DNA from: Thiobacillus sp.
GTDB taxonomy: Bacteria > Pseudomonadota > Gammaproteobacteria > Burkholderiales > Thiobacillaceae
DNA length: 64,000 nt
Direction: 5' to 3'
Assembly: GCA_021166845.1 (NCBI GenBank)
Contig: JAJPEP010000048.1
Span: forward strand, 43,097-107,096
Numbering within the stretch: position 1 is the stretch's first letter; each line of letters begins with the position of its first letter. Of the stretch, positions 1-9,578 are shown piece by piece. A program made the translations under genes and the position numbers. The notes under the pieces are model-generated. The model saw only the letters and a program-made list of their open reading frames with translations. It had not been told where the DNA came from and made no database searches.

Positions 1-533
1 CAGGCCTGCGCCAGCGTTTGCAGCAGGGTGGCGCCCGCCTGATTGTCCAGCCCCGGCACCAGGATCGATCCCAGCACCGCCCCCAGTCCGGCCGCGGTGG
101 ACGCGCTTTGCTGGCGCACCCCGTGGCGCGCGGTGACGTGGCCGATTTCGTGGCCGACGACGCCGGCCAGTTCGGCCTCGGAATTCAGATACGCCATGAT
201 GCCGCGGGTGATATAGACGTAGCCGCCGGGCAGCGCAAAGGCGTTGACATCGGGGCTATCGACCACGGTGAAATGCCATTGCAGGTGCGGCCGCTGGCTT
301 TGCCGCGCCAGGCGCTGGCCGACCTCGTTGACGTAGGCCTGCAGCGCAGGATTATCCAGCGCCGCGTATTCCTTCAGCACATCCTGGTGCGCCTGCGCGC
401 CCAACTGGATTTCCTGCTGCTCCGACATCAGCACGAAGTCCCTGTCGCCGCTGACCGGATTCTGCGCGCAGTGGGTCAGCGCCAGCGAACCGAAGGCAAT
501 GACGGCAATACGGCGAAAAGCGCGGGGGGTCAC
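1..533 (-). CDS. M48 family metallopeptidase, probable lipoprotein (3' end outside window)
   Basis: Reading the minus strand from a GTG at 533 gives an N-terminal hydrophobic signal (about residues 8-21) ending in LTHC, a weak lipobox, followed by an M48 protease body. The zinc motif HEIGHVTARH is seen about 125 residues in (DNA 130-160). In this family HExxH binds catalytic zinc and the protein works in the periplasm or at the outer membrane in envelope quality control (BepA/LoiP type). The start is supported by GAGGAAAAG about 8 bases upstream. The gene continues past position 1, so about 177 codons are visible. The lipoprotein assignment is inferred; the protease family is clear from the motif. 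Confidence 0.85.
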   Translation of the reverse strand, partial: MTPRAFRRIAVIAFGSLALTHCAQNPVSGDRDFVLMSEQQEIQLGAQAHQDVLKEYAALDNPALQAYVNEVGQRLARQSQRPHLQWHFTVVDSPDVNAFALPGGYVYITRGIMAYLNSEAELAGVVGHEIGHVTARHGVRQQSASTAAGLGAVLGSILVPGLDNQAGATLLQTLAQA

Positions 534-592
534 GTCAGTCTTTTCCTCGGGAGGCGGCGCTCAAAATGATACCGTTGCCGCGCCGCGAAAAT

Positions 593-620
593 GCAAAAAG
601 CGGCCAAAGCCGCTTTTTGC
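593..620 (-). terminator. Hairpin terminator downstream of rpmE
   Basis: A perfect 12-bp inverted repeat (arms 593-604 and 609-620, loop CAAA) ends in T-runs in both directions, as expected of a rho-independent terminator. It sits just after the rpmE stop on the minus strand and just before the M48 protease gene, so it probably ends rpmE transcripts. Confidence 0.8.
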
Positions 621-643
621 ATAATCGCACAGACCGGCTTACT

Positions 644-862
644 TCATGCCGCGGTTGACTTGATGCCGTAACGCTGACGGAACTTCTCGACGCGTCCGGC
701 GGTGTCCACGATCTTCTGCTTGCCAGTATAGAACGGATGGCAGGCAGCGCAGACTTCCACCAGCAGGGCGTCTTTGCCCAGCGTGGAACGGGTTTTGAAG
801 GTGTTGCCGCAGGAGCAGGTCACGGCCACTTCGTTGTAATCGGGGTGAATGCCGGCTTTCAT
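644..862 (-). CDS. rpmE: 50S ribosomal protein L31
   Basis: The 72-residue product is the normal length for L31. It carries the zinc-binding cysteines of the C+ form (CSCGN at residues 16-20 and CAACHPF at 38-44), so it is the zinc-replete paralog rather than the zinc-free YkgM type. It binds the large ribosomal subunit and the intersubunit bridge. It lies downstream of rho on the same strand, the usual betaproteobacterial order, and ends in a strong hairpin. Family and start are secure. Confidence 0.97.
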   Translation of the reverse strand: MKAGIHPDYNEVAVTCSCGNTFKTRSTLGKDALLVEVCAACHPFYTGKQKIVDTAGRVEKFRQRYGIKSTAA

Positions 863-926
863 GGCAATTCCTTAAAATGGGTTGAATTCGGAGAACGCGG
901 GAGTATAGCGGAGACAGGCGCCCCGA

Positions 927-2186
<1,260 letters not shown>

Positions 2187-2241
2187 GGAAGAGGCCTGAA
2201 CAGGCTCGCTTGAAAGAGCCGGGAGATGGGGAGGGGTGAAG

Positions 2242-2337
2242 CCGGATGGCGCCGCGCCAGGACCGTCTGCAGGGCGTGTGTCTGGCGGCGTACTCCCTGC
2301 GGGTGCTGCGTGCAGGCGGCGCCGGAGCGCCATCCGG
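2242..2337 (-). promoter_or_regulatory. rho leader with long-range inverted repeat
   Basis: Between trxA and rho (2187-2350) two perfect 11-base complementary arms, at 2242-2252 and 2327-2337 (GCGCCATCCGG and its complement), enclose 74 bases. In the rho transcript they could pair and bring the distal leader close to the rho start. Rho genes are commonly autoregulated by attenuation in their leader, which makes a regulatory role plausible. The role is inferred; only the repeat is seen. Confidence 0.4.
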
Positions 2338-2350
2338 GTAAAAACTTTTA

Positions 2351-2677
2351 TTAGATGTTGCTGTCTACGAAAGCGGTGAGTTGCGACTTGGACAAGGCGC
2401 CGACCTTGGTGGCCTCGACGTTGCCGTTCTTGAAAATCATCAGGGTGGGGATGCCGCGGATGCCGAACTTCGGCGGGGTGGCCTGGTTTTCATCGATGTT
2501 GAGCTTGCACACTTTGAGCTTGCCGGCGTATTCCTTGGCGACTTCATCGAGGATCGGCGAGATCATCTTGCAGGGGCCGCACCAGTCCGCCCAGTAATCC
2601 ACCAGCACCGGCACGCCGGCCTGCAAGACTTCCTGTTCGAACGAATCGTCGGATATGTAATGAACATGTTCGCTCAT
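2351..2677 (-). CDS. trxA: Thioredoxin 1
   Basis: A cytosolic disulfide reductase of 108 residues, the normal thioredoxin length. The active site WCGPCK is at residues 32-37, with the cis-proline segment IPTLMIF later. The longer open frame to 2806 is not used: the ATG at 2677 begins the conserved fold and has AGGAG about 10 bases upstream. It is followed on the same strand by rho and shares a 164-bp divergent intergenic region with the ferredoxin gene. Confidence 0.97.
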   Translation of the reverse strand: MSEHVHYISDDSFEQEVLQAGVPVLVDYWADWCGPCKMISPILDEVAKEYAGKLKVCKLNIDENQATPPKFGIRGIPTLMIFKNGNVEATKVGALSKSQLTAFVDSNI

Positions 2678-2841
2678 CGGTGCGGCTCCTATTTGAAATG
2701 AATTATGCGGTTGGCCGGACACGGCCTGGATGGTTTGGAAGGCGGTAATACTGGAAAATTTGATTTTGTGCCGATATGCTACATCAAAATCGCCGCCTGC
2801 AAGCATCCGGGCGTTTTCTCAAATCATCTGGGTAATTACAA

Positions 2842-3165
2842 ATGACTTATGTTGTAGCCGACGCCTGCGTAAAGTGCAAATACACCGATTGTGTCGATGT
2901 CTGTCCGGTGGACTGCTTCCACGAAGGCCCCAACTTCCTCGTCATCGACCCCGAGGAGTGCATCGACTGCACGCTGTGCGTGGCCGAATGCCCGGTCGAA
3001 GCCATTTTCGCCGAAGACGACGTGCCGGACGACCAGCGCGCCTACATCGCGCTCAATGCCGAACTCGCCAAGCAGTGGAAAGTCATCATCGAGAGCAAGG
3101 ACCCGCTGCCCGATGCCGATGAATGGGCCAAGGTCAAGGACAAGCTGAAACAGCTGGAGCGCTGA
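2842..3165 (+). CDS. fdxA: 7Fe ferredoxin (FdxA type)
   Basis: A small electron carrier of 107 residues with one [3Fe-4S] and one [4Fe-4S] cluster. The N-terminal cysteines are at residues 9, 12, 17, 21 and 25. The second cluster motif, [11 protein letters not shown], spans 40-50. The C-terminal extension of about 50 residues is typical of the FdxA / Azotobacter FdI-like group. It is transcribed away from trxA and is followed 5 bases later by the AddB-like gene. The electron partner cannot be told from the sequence. Confidence 0.93.
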   Translation: MTYVVADACVKCKYTDCVDVCPVDCFHEGPNFLVIDPEECIDCTLCVAECPVEAIFAEDDVPDDQRAYIALNAELAKQWKVIIESKDPLPDADEWAKVKDKLKQLER

Positions 3166-3170
3166 GCCGC

Positions 3171-5867
3171 TTGAAAATCTCCGGCGACGACGCGCTGCCG
3201 CATGCCGTCGCCCGCCACCTGCTCGATCAACACGCCGACCGCCTGCCCGACCTGTCCGGGCTGACGGTGCTCGTCCCCAACCACCGCGCCGGGCAGGATT
3301 TCGCCCGCGCGCTGGCGCGGGCAGCCGGCCGCCGGGCACTGATCCCGCCACGCATCGTCCCGCTGAAGGCCTGGGCCGAGAGCGAGGCCGACGGCCGCGC
3401 CGAACCGCAGGCGCGGCGGCTGGCGCGCCTGCACGGCGTGCTGCGGCGCGTCGATTGGCTGGGCGCGGTCGACCGTTGGGCGCTCGCCGGCGAACTGCTG
3501 CAACTTGCTGACGAACTGTCGGCCGCGCGGCTGGGCGCCGAGATCGGCGCACGGGTTCGCGCGCTGCACGCTGGCGCGCTCGACCGCGCCGTACTTGATC
3601 GTGAGACGGCGCTGATCGAGGCGGTGTGGCAGGCGCTCAACAATGACGGCCATGACCCGCAGGCGCGCTATGCACGCGCGCTCGACACGCTGGCCGAACA
3701 AATCGGGGCGGCCCCGCAGCCGATCTACGGCTATGCGCTGGGCACGCTCACCGCCGTCGAACAGCAGTTTCTCGCCCGTTGCGCCGAACGCGCCCCGCTC
3801 ACGCTGTTCGAGGCGGACGCCGAAGCCGCCGTAACTTTCACCCTGCACCAGGCCTGGCAGCTGACCGACCCGCCGCTGCGCGACCGCGCCGCCGCCCTCG
3901 CCCGGCGCGTCCCCGCCTCGCCGCTGCAGGATCGCATCACGCTGGCCCCGGCGCCGCACCTGGAAGCCGAAGCGCGCGCCGTCGCCACCTGGGTGGCCGG
4001 CCAGCTGCGCACCGGCCGGCGCGCACTCGCGCTGATCGCGCTCGACCGCGAAACCGCGCGGCGGGTGCGCGCGCTGCTCGAACGCATGGACGTGCTGGCG
4101 GCCGACGAAACCGGCTGGACGCTGTCGACCACCGCCGCCGCCGCGGTGATCGACCGCTGGCTCGAATGCGTGGCGAGCGACTTCCCGCACGTCGAATTGC
4201 TCGATCTCCTGAAATCGCCCTTCGTTCTGGGTGAACCGGCCGCGCGCCAGGACCAGGTGCTCGCTTTCGAACTGGCGCTGCGCCGGCAAGGCGTGTCGCA
4301 GGGGATGACGGAGATGCTGCGGCTGGCGCACCGCGAATTCGCCGCACTGCCTGCCTGGCTCGCCGCGCTGTTCGACGCCCGCCAGGGGTTCGAGCAGCGC
4401 CGCGCGCCGCTCGCGGTGTGGCTCGCCCGGCTCGCCGACAGTCTCGCCAAACTGGAGGCCATCGCCCCGTTCAAGGCCGACGCCGCCGGCGCCGGCGTAC
4501 TCGACACGCTCGACACCCTGCGCCGCGATCTGGCGGACGATGGCGAAAAATACGGCTTCGCCGAATGGCGGCGCTGGCTCAACCTGGCGCTGGAATCGGC
4601 CAGCTTCATCGACGCCAGAGTCGCCAGCCCCATCGTGCTGACCTCGCTTCCCGCCGCCCGCGGGCGCCTGTTCGACGCCGTGGCGCTGATCGGCGCCGAC
4701 GCCCGCCACCTGCCCGCGCGCCCCGCGCCCGGCCTGTTTTCGCAGGCCACCCGCGCGCAACTGGGCCTGTCAACCGCAAGCGACGAAGCCGAGGCCGTCA
4801 CCGCCGACCTGATGCAGCTGCTGGTCCAGGGGCCCACGCTCATCAGCTGGCAGGCATGGAACAACGACGAGCCCAACCCCGCCTCGCCGCTGGTGCTGCG
4901 GTTGCAGGCGCTGCACCAGGCTGCCTGGGACAGCGCCCTGCCCGAGCAGGCCGTCGGCATTCCGCCCACCCAGCCCGGCCCGCTGCCCACCGCCTGCGTG
5001 CAGCCCGCGCCGACGGTCATGGCCGCGCAGCTGCCGCGCCATTATTCGCCCACCGCCTACCAGACCCTGCTCGACTGCCCCTACCGGTTTTTTGCGCGCA
5101 GCGTGCTCGGCATCCGCGAACTCGACGAGGCCGACGACGCGCTCGACAAGAGCGACTACGGCAACGCGCTGCACCGCATCCTCAAGGCCTTTCACGACAG
5201 CGCGCCGCCACTTGAACGCGCCGCCGCGCTGGCGCAGCTTAACGCCCTCTCCGCCGCCGAGTTCGCCGCGCTGCCCGCGTACACCGCCGCCGCCTGGGCG
5301 AGCCAGTGGGACAGCATCCAGCCCGCCTACATCGACGCCTGGCTGGCGCACGCATCCGCCGGCTGGTGCTACGAATCCGGCGAAACCGATTTCGCGGTGC
5401 CGCACAGCGTTGAAGGCCTGGGTGAGATCACCCTGCACGGCCGCGTCGACCGCGTGGATGCAAAAGGCGACGCCCGCTACGTGATCGACTACAAGACCAG
5501 CGCCGCGCAAGGCCTGAAAAAGAAGCTCAAGACGCCCGACGAGGCCGTGCAGCTGCCCTTCTACGCTTGGCTGTGCGAGGCTGCCGCCGCCTACCTGCCG
5601 ATCAACGAAGCCCCCGTCGCCGCGCTCGAACTCGACGGCGAAACCGACGTCGCCGCCATCAGCCTGCGCCTGCCGGCGCTGCTCGAAGCCATCGCCGCCG
5701 GTACGCCGCTCCCCGCATCGGGGGTCGACGCTGCCTGCCAGCACTGCGAAGCGCGCGGGCTGTGCCGCAAGGGGATGTGGAGCGAATCGGATGAAGCCCT
5801 GCTGGATGCCATTCCGATTGACGAAGATACCGACGAATGGGAGTGGGACGACGACCCTCAGGCTTGA
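3171..5867 (+). CDS. AddB-like PD-(D/E)XK nuclease, DNA repair protein
   Basis: An 898-residue protein resembling the betaproteobacterial AddB/RecB-like 'probable DNA repair' nucleases. The N-terminal two thirds is a degenerate helicase-like region. The C-terminus has the nuclease core (GRVDRVD, then VIDYKTSA). One cysteine in LLDCPYRFF plus three in ACQHCEARGLC match the Fe-S staple seen around AddB nuclease domains. The TTG start at 3171 is preferred: it follows the ferredoxin stop by 5 bases and has GGAG about 12 bases upstream; no in-frame ATG fits. Its expected partner helicase lies not next door but at 10044, beyond the restriction island. Confidence 0.85.
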   Translation: MKISGDDALPHAVARHLLDQHADRLPDLSGLTVLVPNHRAGQDFARALARAAGRRALIPPRIVPLKAWAESEADGRAEPQARRLARLHGVLRRVDWLGAVDRWALAGELLQLADELSAARLGAEIGARVRALHAGALDRAVLDRETALIEAVWQALNNDGHDPQARYARALDTLAEQIGAAPQPIYGYALGTLTAVEQQFLARCAERAPLTLFEADAEAAVTFTLHQAWQLTDPPLRDRAAALARRVPASPLQDRITLAPAPHLEAEARAVATWVAGQLRTGRRALALIALDRETARRVRALLERMDVLAADETGWTLSTTAAAAVIDRWLECVASDFPHVELLDLLKSPFVLGEPAARQDQVLAFELALRRQGVSQGMTEMLRLAHREFAALPAWLAALFDARQGFEQRRAPLAVWLARLADSLAKLEAIAPFKADAAGAGVLDTLDTLRRDLADDGEKYGFAEWRRWLNLALESASFIDARVASPIVLTSLPAARGRLFDAVALIGADARHLPARPAPGLFSQATRAQLGLSTASDEAEAVTADLMQLLVQGPTLISWQAWNNDEPNPASPLVLRLQALHQAAWDSALPEQAVGIPPTQPGPLPTACVQPAPTVMAAQLPRHYSPTAYQTLLDCPYRFFARSVLGIRELDEADDALDKSDYGNALHRILKAFHDSAPPLERAAALAQLNALSAAEFAALPAYTAAAWASQWDSIQPAYIDAWLAHASAGWCYESGETDFAVPHSVEGLGEITLHGRVDRVDAKGDARYVIDYKTSAAQGLKKKLKTPDEAVQLPFYAWLCEAAAAYLPINEAPVAALELDGETDVAAISLRLPALLEAIAAGTPLPASGVDAACQHCEARGLCRKGMWSESDEALLDAIPIDEDTDEWEWDDDPQA

Positions 5868-5892
5868 AAAATACAAAAACAGGGCGTATTGT
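5864..5892 (+). promoter_or_regulatory. Sigma70-type promoter of the restriction-modification operon
   Basis: TTGAAA (5864-5869) and TATTGT (5887-5892) are separated by exactly 17 bases, and the -35 overlaps the stop codon of the AddB-like gene. AAAAATAC occurs on either side of the -10 (about 5867 and 5895), with GTATT between as a partial inverted match. This is a possible operator for the methyltransferase, which has an N-terminal helix-turn-helix. The operator role is inferred. Confidence 0.6.
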
Positions 5893-5918
5893 CCGCAAAA
5901 ATACCCAGAGGAAAGCCC

Positions 5919-7211
5919 GTGTCCGCCCCGATCCCCATTACCACTGTGCTCACCACAGGCGGCGACGATGCCGTTCTAGCCTATCTGAAAGCCGCCCGCG
6001 AACACCACACACAAGCCAAGATCGCCGATTTTCTAAAGACTACTCCCCGCACGATTCGTCGCTGGGAAACCCGCCAGTCCGTCCCACCGCCCTATGTCAT
6101 TCACGCCCTGCAACAGCTTTTGCCACTCGATTTACCTTTCGAGGGGGAGGCCGCGTTCAGCTTTATCGATCTATTCGCCGGCATCGGCGGTATCCGCCGC
6201 GCCTTCGAAACCATAGGCGGGCGCTGCGTCTTCACCAGCGAATGGGATAGCTACGCGCAAAAAACCTACGCCGAGAACTTCCGTGACGGCCACGCCATTA
6301 ACGGCGACATCACACAGGTTAAGGCCACCGAGATTCCCGACCACGACGTGCTGCTGGCCGGATTCCCCTGCCAGCCGTTTTCCATTGCCGGGGTTTCCAA
6401 AAAGAATGCGCTGGGCAAAGCCCACGGCTTCGCGTGCGTAACACAGGGCACACTGTTTTTCGACGTCGCCCGCGTCATCGCCGAAAAGCGACCACGCGCC
6501 TTCCTGCTGGAAAACGTCAAAAACCTTACCTCGCACGACAAAGGCCGCACCTTCGACGTTATCAAACGTACCCTCAGCGAAGAGCTTGGCTACCACATCC
6601 ACACCCGCGTCATCGATGGCGCGCATTTCGTCCCTCAGCACCGCGAGCGCATCCTCATCGTTGGCTTTCGCGAGCCTGTCGCGTTCGACTTTGACGCCTT
6701 ACCCATGCCGCCCAAGGGCCAGCACACGCTGAAAGAAATCCTGCATCATACTGACGGCACCGAACCGCACCTGCCTTGGGATGAAGACCGCTTCTTCAAC
6801 CACGCTCACAACAAGGTGCAGGATAAATACACCCTCACCGACAACCTCTGGCGCTACCTGCAGGGCTACGCGGAAAAACACCGCGCCAAAGGCAACGGCT
6901 TCGGCTTCGGTCTCGTCACGCCCAACAGCGTTACCCGCACCCTTTCCGCCCGCTATTACAAGGACGGCTCCGAGATTTTGATTTATCAAGGCGAAGACAA
7001 AAACCCGCGTCGTCTGACGCCCAGAGAATGCGCAAGGCTGATGGGTTTCCCCGATACATTCAGGATTCCAGTGTCGGACACGCGGGCTTACAAACAGTTT
7101 GGTAATTCTGTTGTTGTTGATGTCATGGCTCACGTTGCCAAGTTGATGCAGCCCTATCTGGAAGCTGATATCCTGGAACCTGAGCTACCCCTTCGTTTTG
7201 CCACAGCCTGA
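5919..7211 (+). CDS. Dcm / M.EcoRII-like DNA (cytosine-5) methyltransferase with N-terminal HTH
   Basis: The 430-residue enzyme carries the ordered C5-methyltransferase motifs: I (DLFAGIGG, 84-91), IV (GFPCQPFS, 148-155, catalytic Cys151), VI (ENVKNL, 198-203), VIII (QHRER), IX (RTLSARYY) and X (FGNSVVV). Long stretches match E. coli Dcm as I remember it (for example AGVSKKN and LTPRECARLMGF), so CCWGG is the likely target. Residues 30-62 look like a helix-turn-helix (IADFLKTTPRTIRRWE), suggesting autoregulation as known for related enzymes. The GTG at 5919 is preferred over a TTG at 5889 because AGAGGA sits 6 bases upstream. It is the first gene of a tight operon with a small ORF, vsr and the endonuclease. 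Confidence 0.93.
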   Translation: MSAPIPITTVLTTGGDDAVLAYLKAAREHHTQAKIADFLKTTPRTIRRWETRQSVPPPYVIHALQQLLPLDLPFEGEAAFSFIDLFAGIGGIRRAFETIGGRCVFTSEWDSYAQKTYAENFRDGHAINGDITQVKATEIPDHDVLLAGFPCQPFSIAGVSKKNALGKAHGFACVTQGTLFFDVARVIAEKRPRAFLLENVKNLTSHDKGRTFDVIKRTLSEELGYHIHTRVIDGAHFVPQHRERILIVGFREPVAFDFDALPMPPKGQHTLKEILHHTDGTEPHLPWDEDRFFNHAHNKVQDKYTLTDNLWRYLQGYAEKHRAKGNGFGFGLVTPNSVTRTLSARYYKDGSEILIYQGEDKNPRRLTPRECARLMGFPDTFRIPVSDTRAYKQFGNSVVVDVMAHVAKLMQPYLEADILEPELPLRFATA

Positions 7212-7221
7212 GGAGATGACC

Positions 7222-7503
7222 ATGTACACACAATCACGCATCCCAAAACTGCAGGACACCACTTTTGATAGCGCCTTGTTGTGGTTCTCTGAGTTGCAAT
7301 GCAACGGCCTTCTTTTCCACCCGGAAGATAATCCATCTGAAATTTTCAGATTCGCTGATGACGAACGCATGTTCTCGGATACCGAGGTTCAGGAGCTGCG
7401 CTTCCTGCTCGACGAGCTAGATGAAAACTTGGGGCACGACAGAATGATTGAAGCTGCTTACCCGATTTTCATGAATGCCGTCGGAATCCAGCTTGATGCT
7501 TAA
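7222..7503 (+). CDS. Small acidic protein of unknown function inside the R-M operon
   Basis: A 93-residue acidic protein that I do not recognise. It has an aromatic N-terminal part (LLWFSELQCNGLLFH), an acidic middle (DELDEN) and no obvious helix-turn-helix, metal site or membrane segment. The ATG at 7222 is chosen because TGAGGAG, overlapping the methyltransferase stop, lies 6 bases upstream. Its stop overlaps the vsr start (TAATG). Translational coupling between the methyltransferase and vsr implies co-expression and a possible accessory role, but no function can be assigned. Confidence 0.8.
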   Translation: MYTQSRIPKLQDTTFDSALLWFSELQCNGLLFHPEDNPSEIFRFADDERMFSDTEVQELRFLLDELDENLGHDRMIEAAYPIFMNAVGIQLDA

Positions 7504-7949
7504 TGGTTGACGTTGTTGATCCGGCCACGCGTAGCCGGATGATGTCTGGCATCCGAGCGCGCAACACCAAACAGGAAGTTTTGATCCGCAGTTTGTTGCA
7601 TCGCAGGGGGTTTCGGTTTCGCCTACATGTCCGAAACCTTCCCGGCAAACCAGACATGGTGTTTCCGCGTTACCGTGCTGTTATTTTCGTTCACGGCTGT
7701 TTCTGGCATGGACACGATTGCTCGTTGTTCAAATGGCCGGGCACGCGCCCAGAATTTTGGCGCGAAAAAATTGGCCGTAATCAGCGTAACGACCACCGTA
7801 CACGCGCCGCACTCATTTCTGCAGGCTGGCGTGTAGGCGTTGTATGGGAGTGTGCCATCCGTGGCGCGGATAAGGATTTGGATGGTGTCATACGTCGGCT
7901 GGCCGACTGGCTACACAGCAATGAGCCGTTTATAGAGGAGCGTGGATGA
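7503..7949 (+). CDS. vsr: Very short patch repair endonuclease (T/G mismatch)
   Basis: A 148-residue Vsr protein. It nicks next to T in T:G mismatches left when 5-methylcytosine deaminates, protecting methylated CCWGG sites from mutation. Key residues match E. coli Vsr numbering: Glu25 (NTKQE), Asp51 (LPGKPDMVF) and the FVHGCFWHGHDC motif with the zinc-site and active-site histidines. The start overlaps the upstream stop (TAATG), and its own stop overlaps the endonuclease start (ATGA). Its position beside a Dcm-like methylase mirrors the dcm-vsr pair of enterobacteria. Confidence 0.96.
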   Translation: MVDVVDPATRSRMMSGIRARNTKQEVLIRSLLHRRGFRFRLHVRNLPGKPDMVFPRYRAVIFVHGCFWHGHDCSLFKWPGTRPEFWREKIGRNQRNDHRTRAALISAGWRVGVVWECAIRGADKDLDGVIRRLADWLHSNEPFIEERG

Positions 7950-9190
7950 AAAGCGGGTACCTGTCGGAATATTTTGAAGGGGTTGCAGCCAAACGTCTTA
8001 GTGCAGTTGAGGCGGACAGAACTTGCTCCAATCAGCATGAATACCAAGCCACCAAGAGCATGCTAACGTTTATGGGCAAGCCGGCCGAACCAACGCGCAT
8101 AGCCACCCGCTTTCTTTACCTGACCGATGATGACGCGGAACCCATTGTTGAAGACGCCTTCCTGACGCTTTACGACTGCCGAAAAGACCAGCCACACCGT
8201 CCAGCTGAATACCGTTTTTATTTTCCAACCACTACTGTCTCCCTAAATGCTGCCGAAGGTGATCTGCTCGTGATTGCCAAGCGCCACGATGGCGAACTTT
8301 TGGTTGTTATCGCTGAAAACGGTTCAAGTATTTCAGCGCAAATTGAATGGCTATTTGGCTTCACCGACTTGGCTCATCCCGGTTTTTCGGTCAAGTCCGA
8401 ACTGGAAACCGAGCAAGATCGCATTGAGTTTGCTTCACGATTCATCCTTGAAAACATTGGCGTTGCGGTAGAGGCTTCGGTTGAGGCCTACCTTGATGCG
8501 ATGCTGGATAGATTCAAAGGGAAGTTTCCGACAACACGCGAATTTTCCGCCTATGCCCGTTCCACCCTGAAGGACCTCAACCCGGTGGAAGACCAGGATT
8601 TGGTATTGATGGCCTGGATGGAGCGGGAAGAAATCCTGTTTCGGACACTCGAACGCCATCTAATCGCCGACCGCCTTTCCACAGGTTTTGGTGGCGACGT
8701 GGACACGGGTGTGGATGTGGATGGTTTTTTATCGTTTTCCTTATCCGTGCAAAACCGGCGCAAGAGCCGGGTTGGACTTGCGCTCGAAAACCATCTCGAA
8801 CTGCTGTTTGCTGAGTGCGGCATCCAATATAAACGCACCGCTGTAACGGAAAACAAGGCCAAACCGGATTTCATTTTCCCCAGTGTTGCGGCATACCATG
8901 ACCCCACCTTTGATGCTCTGCGCCTGACCATGCTCGGCGTGAAATCCACCTGTAAAGACCGCTGGCGACAGGTGCTTGCGGAGGCTGATCGCATCGAACA
9001 CAAGCACCTGCTCACGCTCGAAGCTTCAATCAGCAAACACCAAACAGACGAGATGCAGATAAAAAATCTGCAACTCGTTTTGCCGCGTGGTCTGCACGAG
9101 ACCTACACGCCTGAGCAACAGGCGTGGCTTATGGATATTTCTTCATTTACAGAGATGGTGCGAGAACGGCAGGAAGCCACTGACACCTGA
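7946..9190 (+). CDS. EcoRII-like type IIE restriction endonuclease
   Basis: The 414-residue protein is close to EcoRII length (about 404). It has an N-terminal effector-binding region and a C-terminal catalytic domain. Asp308 in KPDFIFP, Tyr317, and Lys333/Lys337 in GVKSTCKDRWRQVL line up with remembered EcoRII catalytic residues Asp299, Tyr308, Lys324 and Lys328 at a constant offset of nine. This supports cleavage at CCWGG, consistent with the Dcm-like methylase and Vsr upstream. The gene is coupled to vsr by an ATGA overlap and is visibly more AT-rich than the flanking repair genes, a sign of transfer. All catalytic residues are present, so it is probably active. Confidence 0.93.
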   Translation: MKSGYLSEYFEGVAAKRLSAVEADRTCSNQHEYQATKSMLTFMGKPAEPTRIATRFLYLTDDDAEPIVEDAFLTLYDCRKDQPHRPAEYRFYFPTTTVSLNAAEGDLLVIAKRHDGELLVVIAENGSSISAQIEWLFGFTDLAHPGFSVKSELETEQDRIEFASRFILENIGVAVEASVEAYLDAMLDRFKGKFPTTREFSAYARSTLKDLNPVEDQDLVLMAWMEREEILFRTLERHLIADRLSTGFGGDVDTGVDVDGFLSFSLSVQNRRKSRVGLALENHLELLFAECGIQYKRTAVTENKAKPDFIFPSVAAYHDPTFDALRLTMLGVKSTCKDRWRQVLAEADRIEHKHLLTLEASISKHQTDEMQIKNLQLVLPRGLHETYTPEQQAWLMDISSFTEMVRERQEATDT

Positions 9191-9199
9191 TCGCCTTTC

Positions 9200-9262
9200 A
9201 TGCAGCCCCGTCCCCTCGACACCGCCACCGCCCTTTCCCCCGCCCGCTCAGCGGTGTTTTGA
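9200..9262 (+). pseudogene. Vestigial start of the AddA-like helicase gene
   Basis: An ATG at 9200 opens a 20-codon frame ending at TGA 9260-9262. Its product contains DTATALSPARS, identical over 11 residues to the true helicase N-terminus at 10044. Over those 11 codons the DNA differs at only two third positions. Homology stops before the Walker A motif. This is a truncated helicase start left between the restriction operon and the toxin-antitoxin pair, evidence of recombination at this locus. Confidence 0.75.
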
Positions 9263-9332
9263 ATGCCGGAGCCGACATGGTGCATCCATCCCAACCAATG
9301 ATATTCTTACCGGGTATTACAGGAGATCATTC

Positions 9333-9578
9333 ATGGAAACAACATCCGTAACCAGCAAGGGGCAGGTCACCATTCCCAAATCCTTGCGCCAGCAACTGGG
9401 CATCCGTCAGGGCAGCAAGGTGGAGTTCTCGCTGGTTGACGATCATGTTGAGCTGCGGGTGCGGAGTTCGCCCACCGAGGTGGTCACCAGCGGATTTGGC
9501 ATGTTGAGCAGCCGCAAGCGTGCCGTGCCCGCAGATTTTGACCCTGCCACCTTGCTCAATCCATCGCCCAAAAAATGA
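9333..9578 (+). CDS. AbrB/MazE-type antitoxin (VapB-like)
   Basis: An 81-residue protein with an N-terminal SpoVT/AbrB swapped-hairpin domain (TSKGQVTIPKSLRQQLGI, residues 7-24) and a C-terminal tail suited to binding a PIN toxin. Such proteins neutralise the toxin and repress their own operon. The ATG at 9333 follows AGGAGA by about 6 bases; the longer open frame from 9087 overlaps the endonuclease and is not used. Its stop overlaps the toxin start (ATGA), so the two are translationally coupled. Confidence 0.92.
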   Translation: METTSVTSKGQVTIPKSLRQQLGIRQGSKVEFSLVDDHVELRVRSSPTEVVTSGFGMLSSRKRAVPADFDPATLLNPSPKK

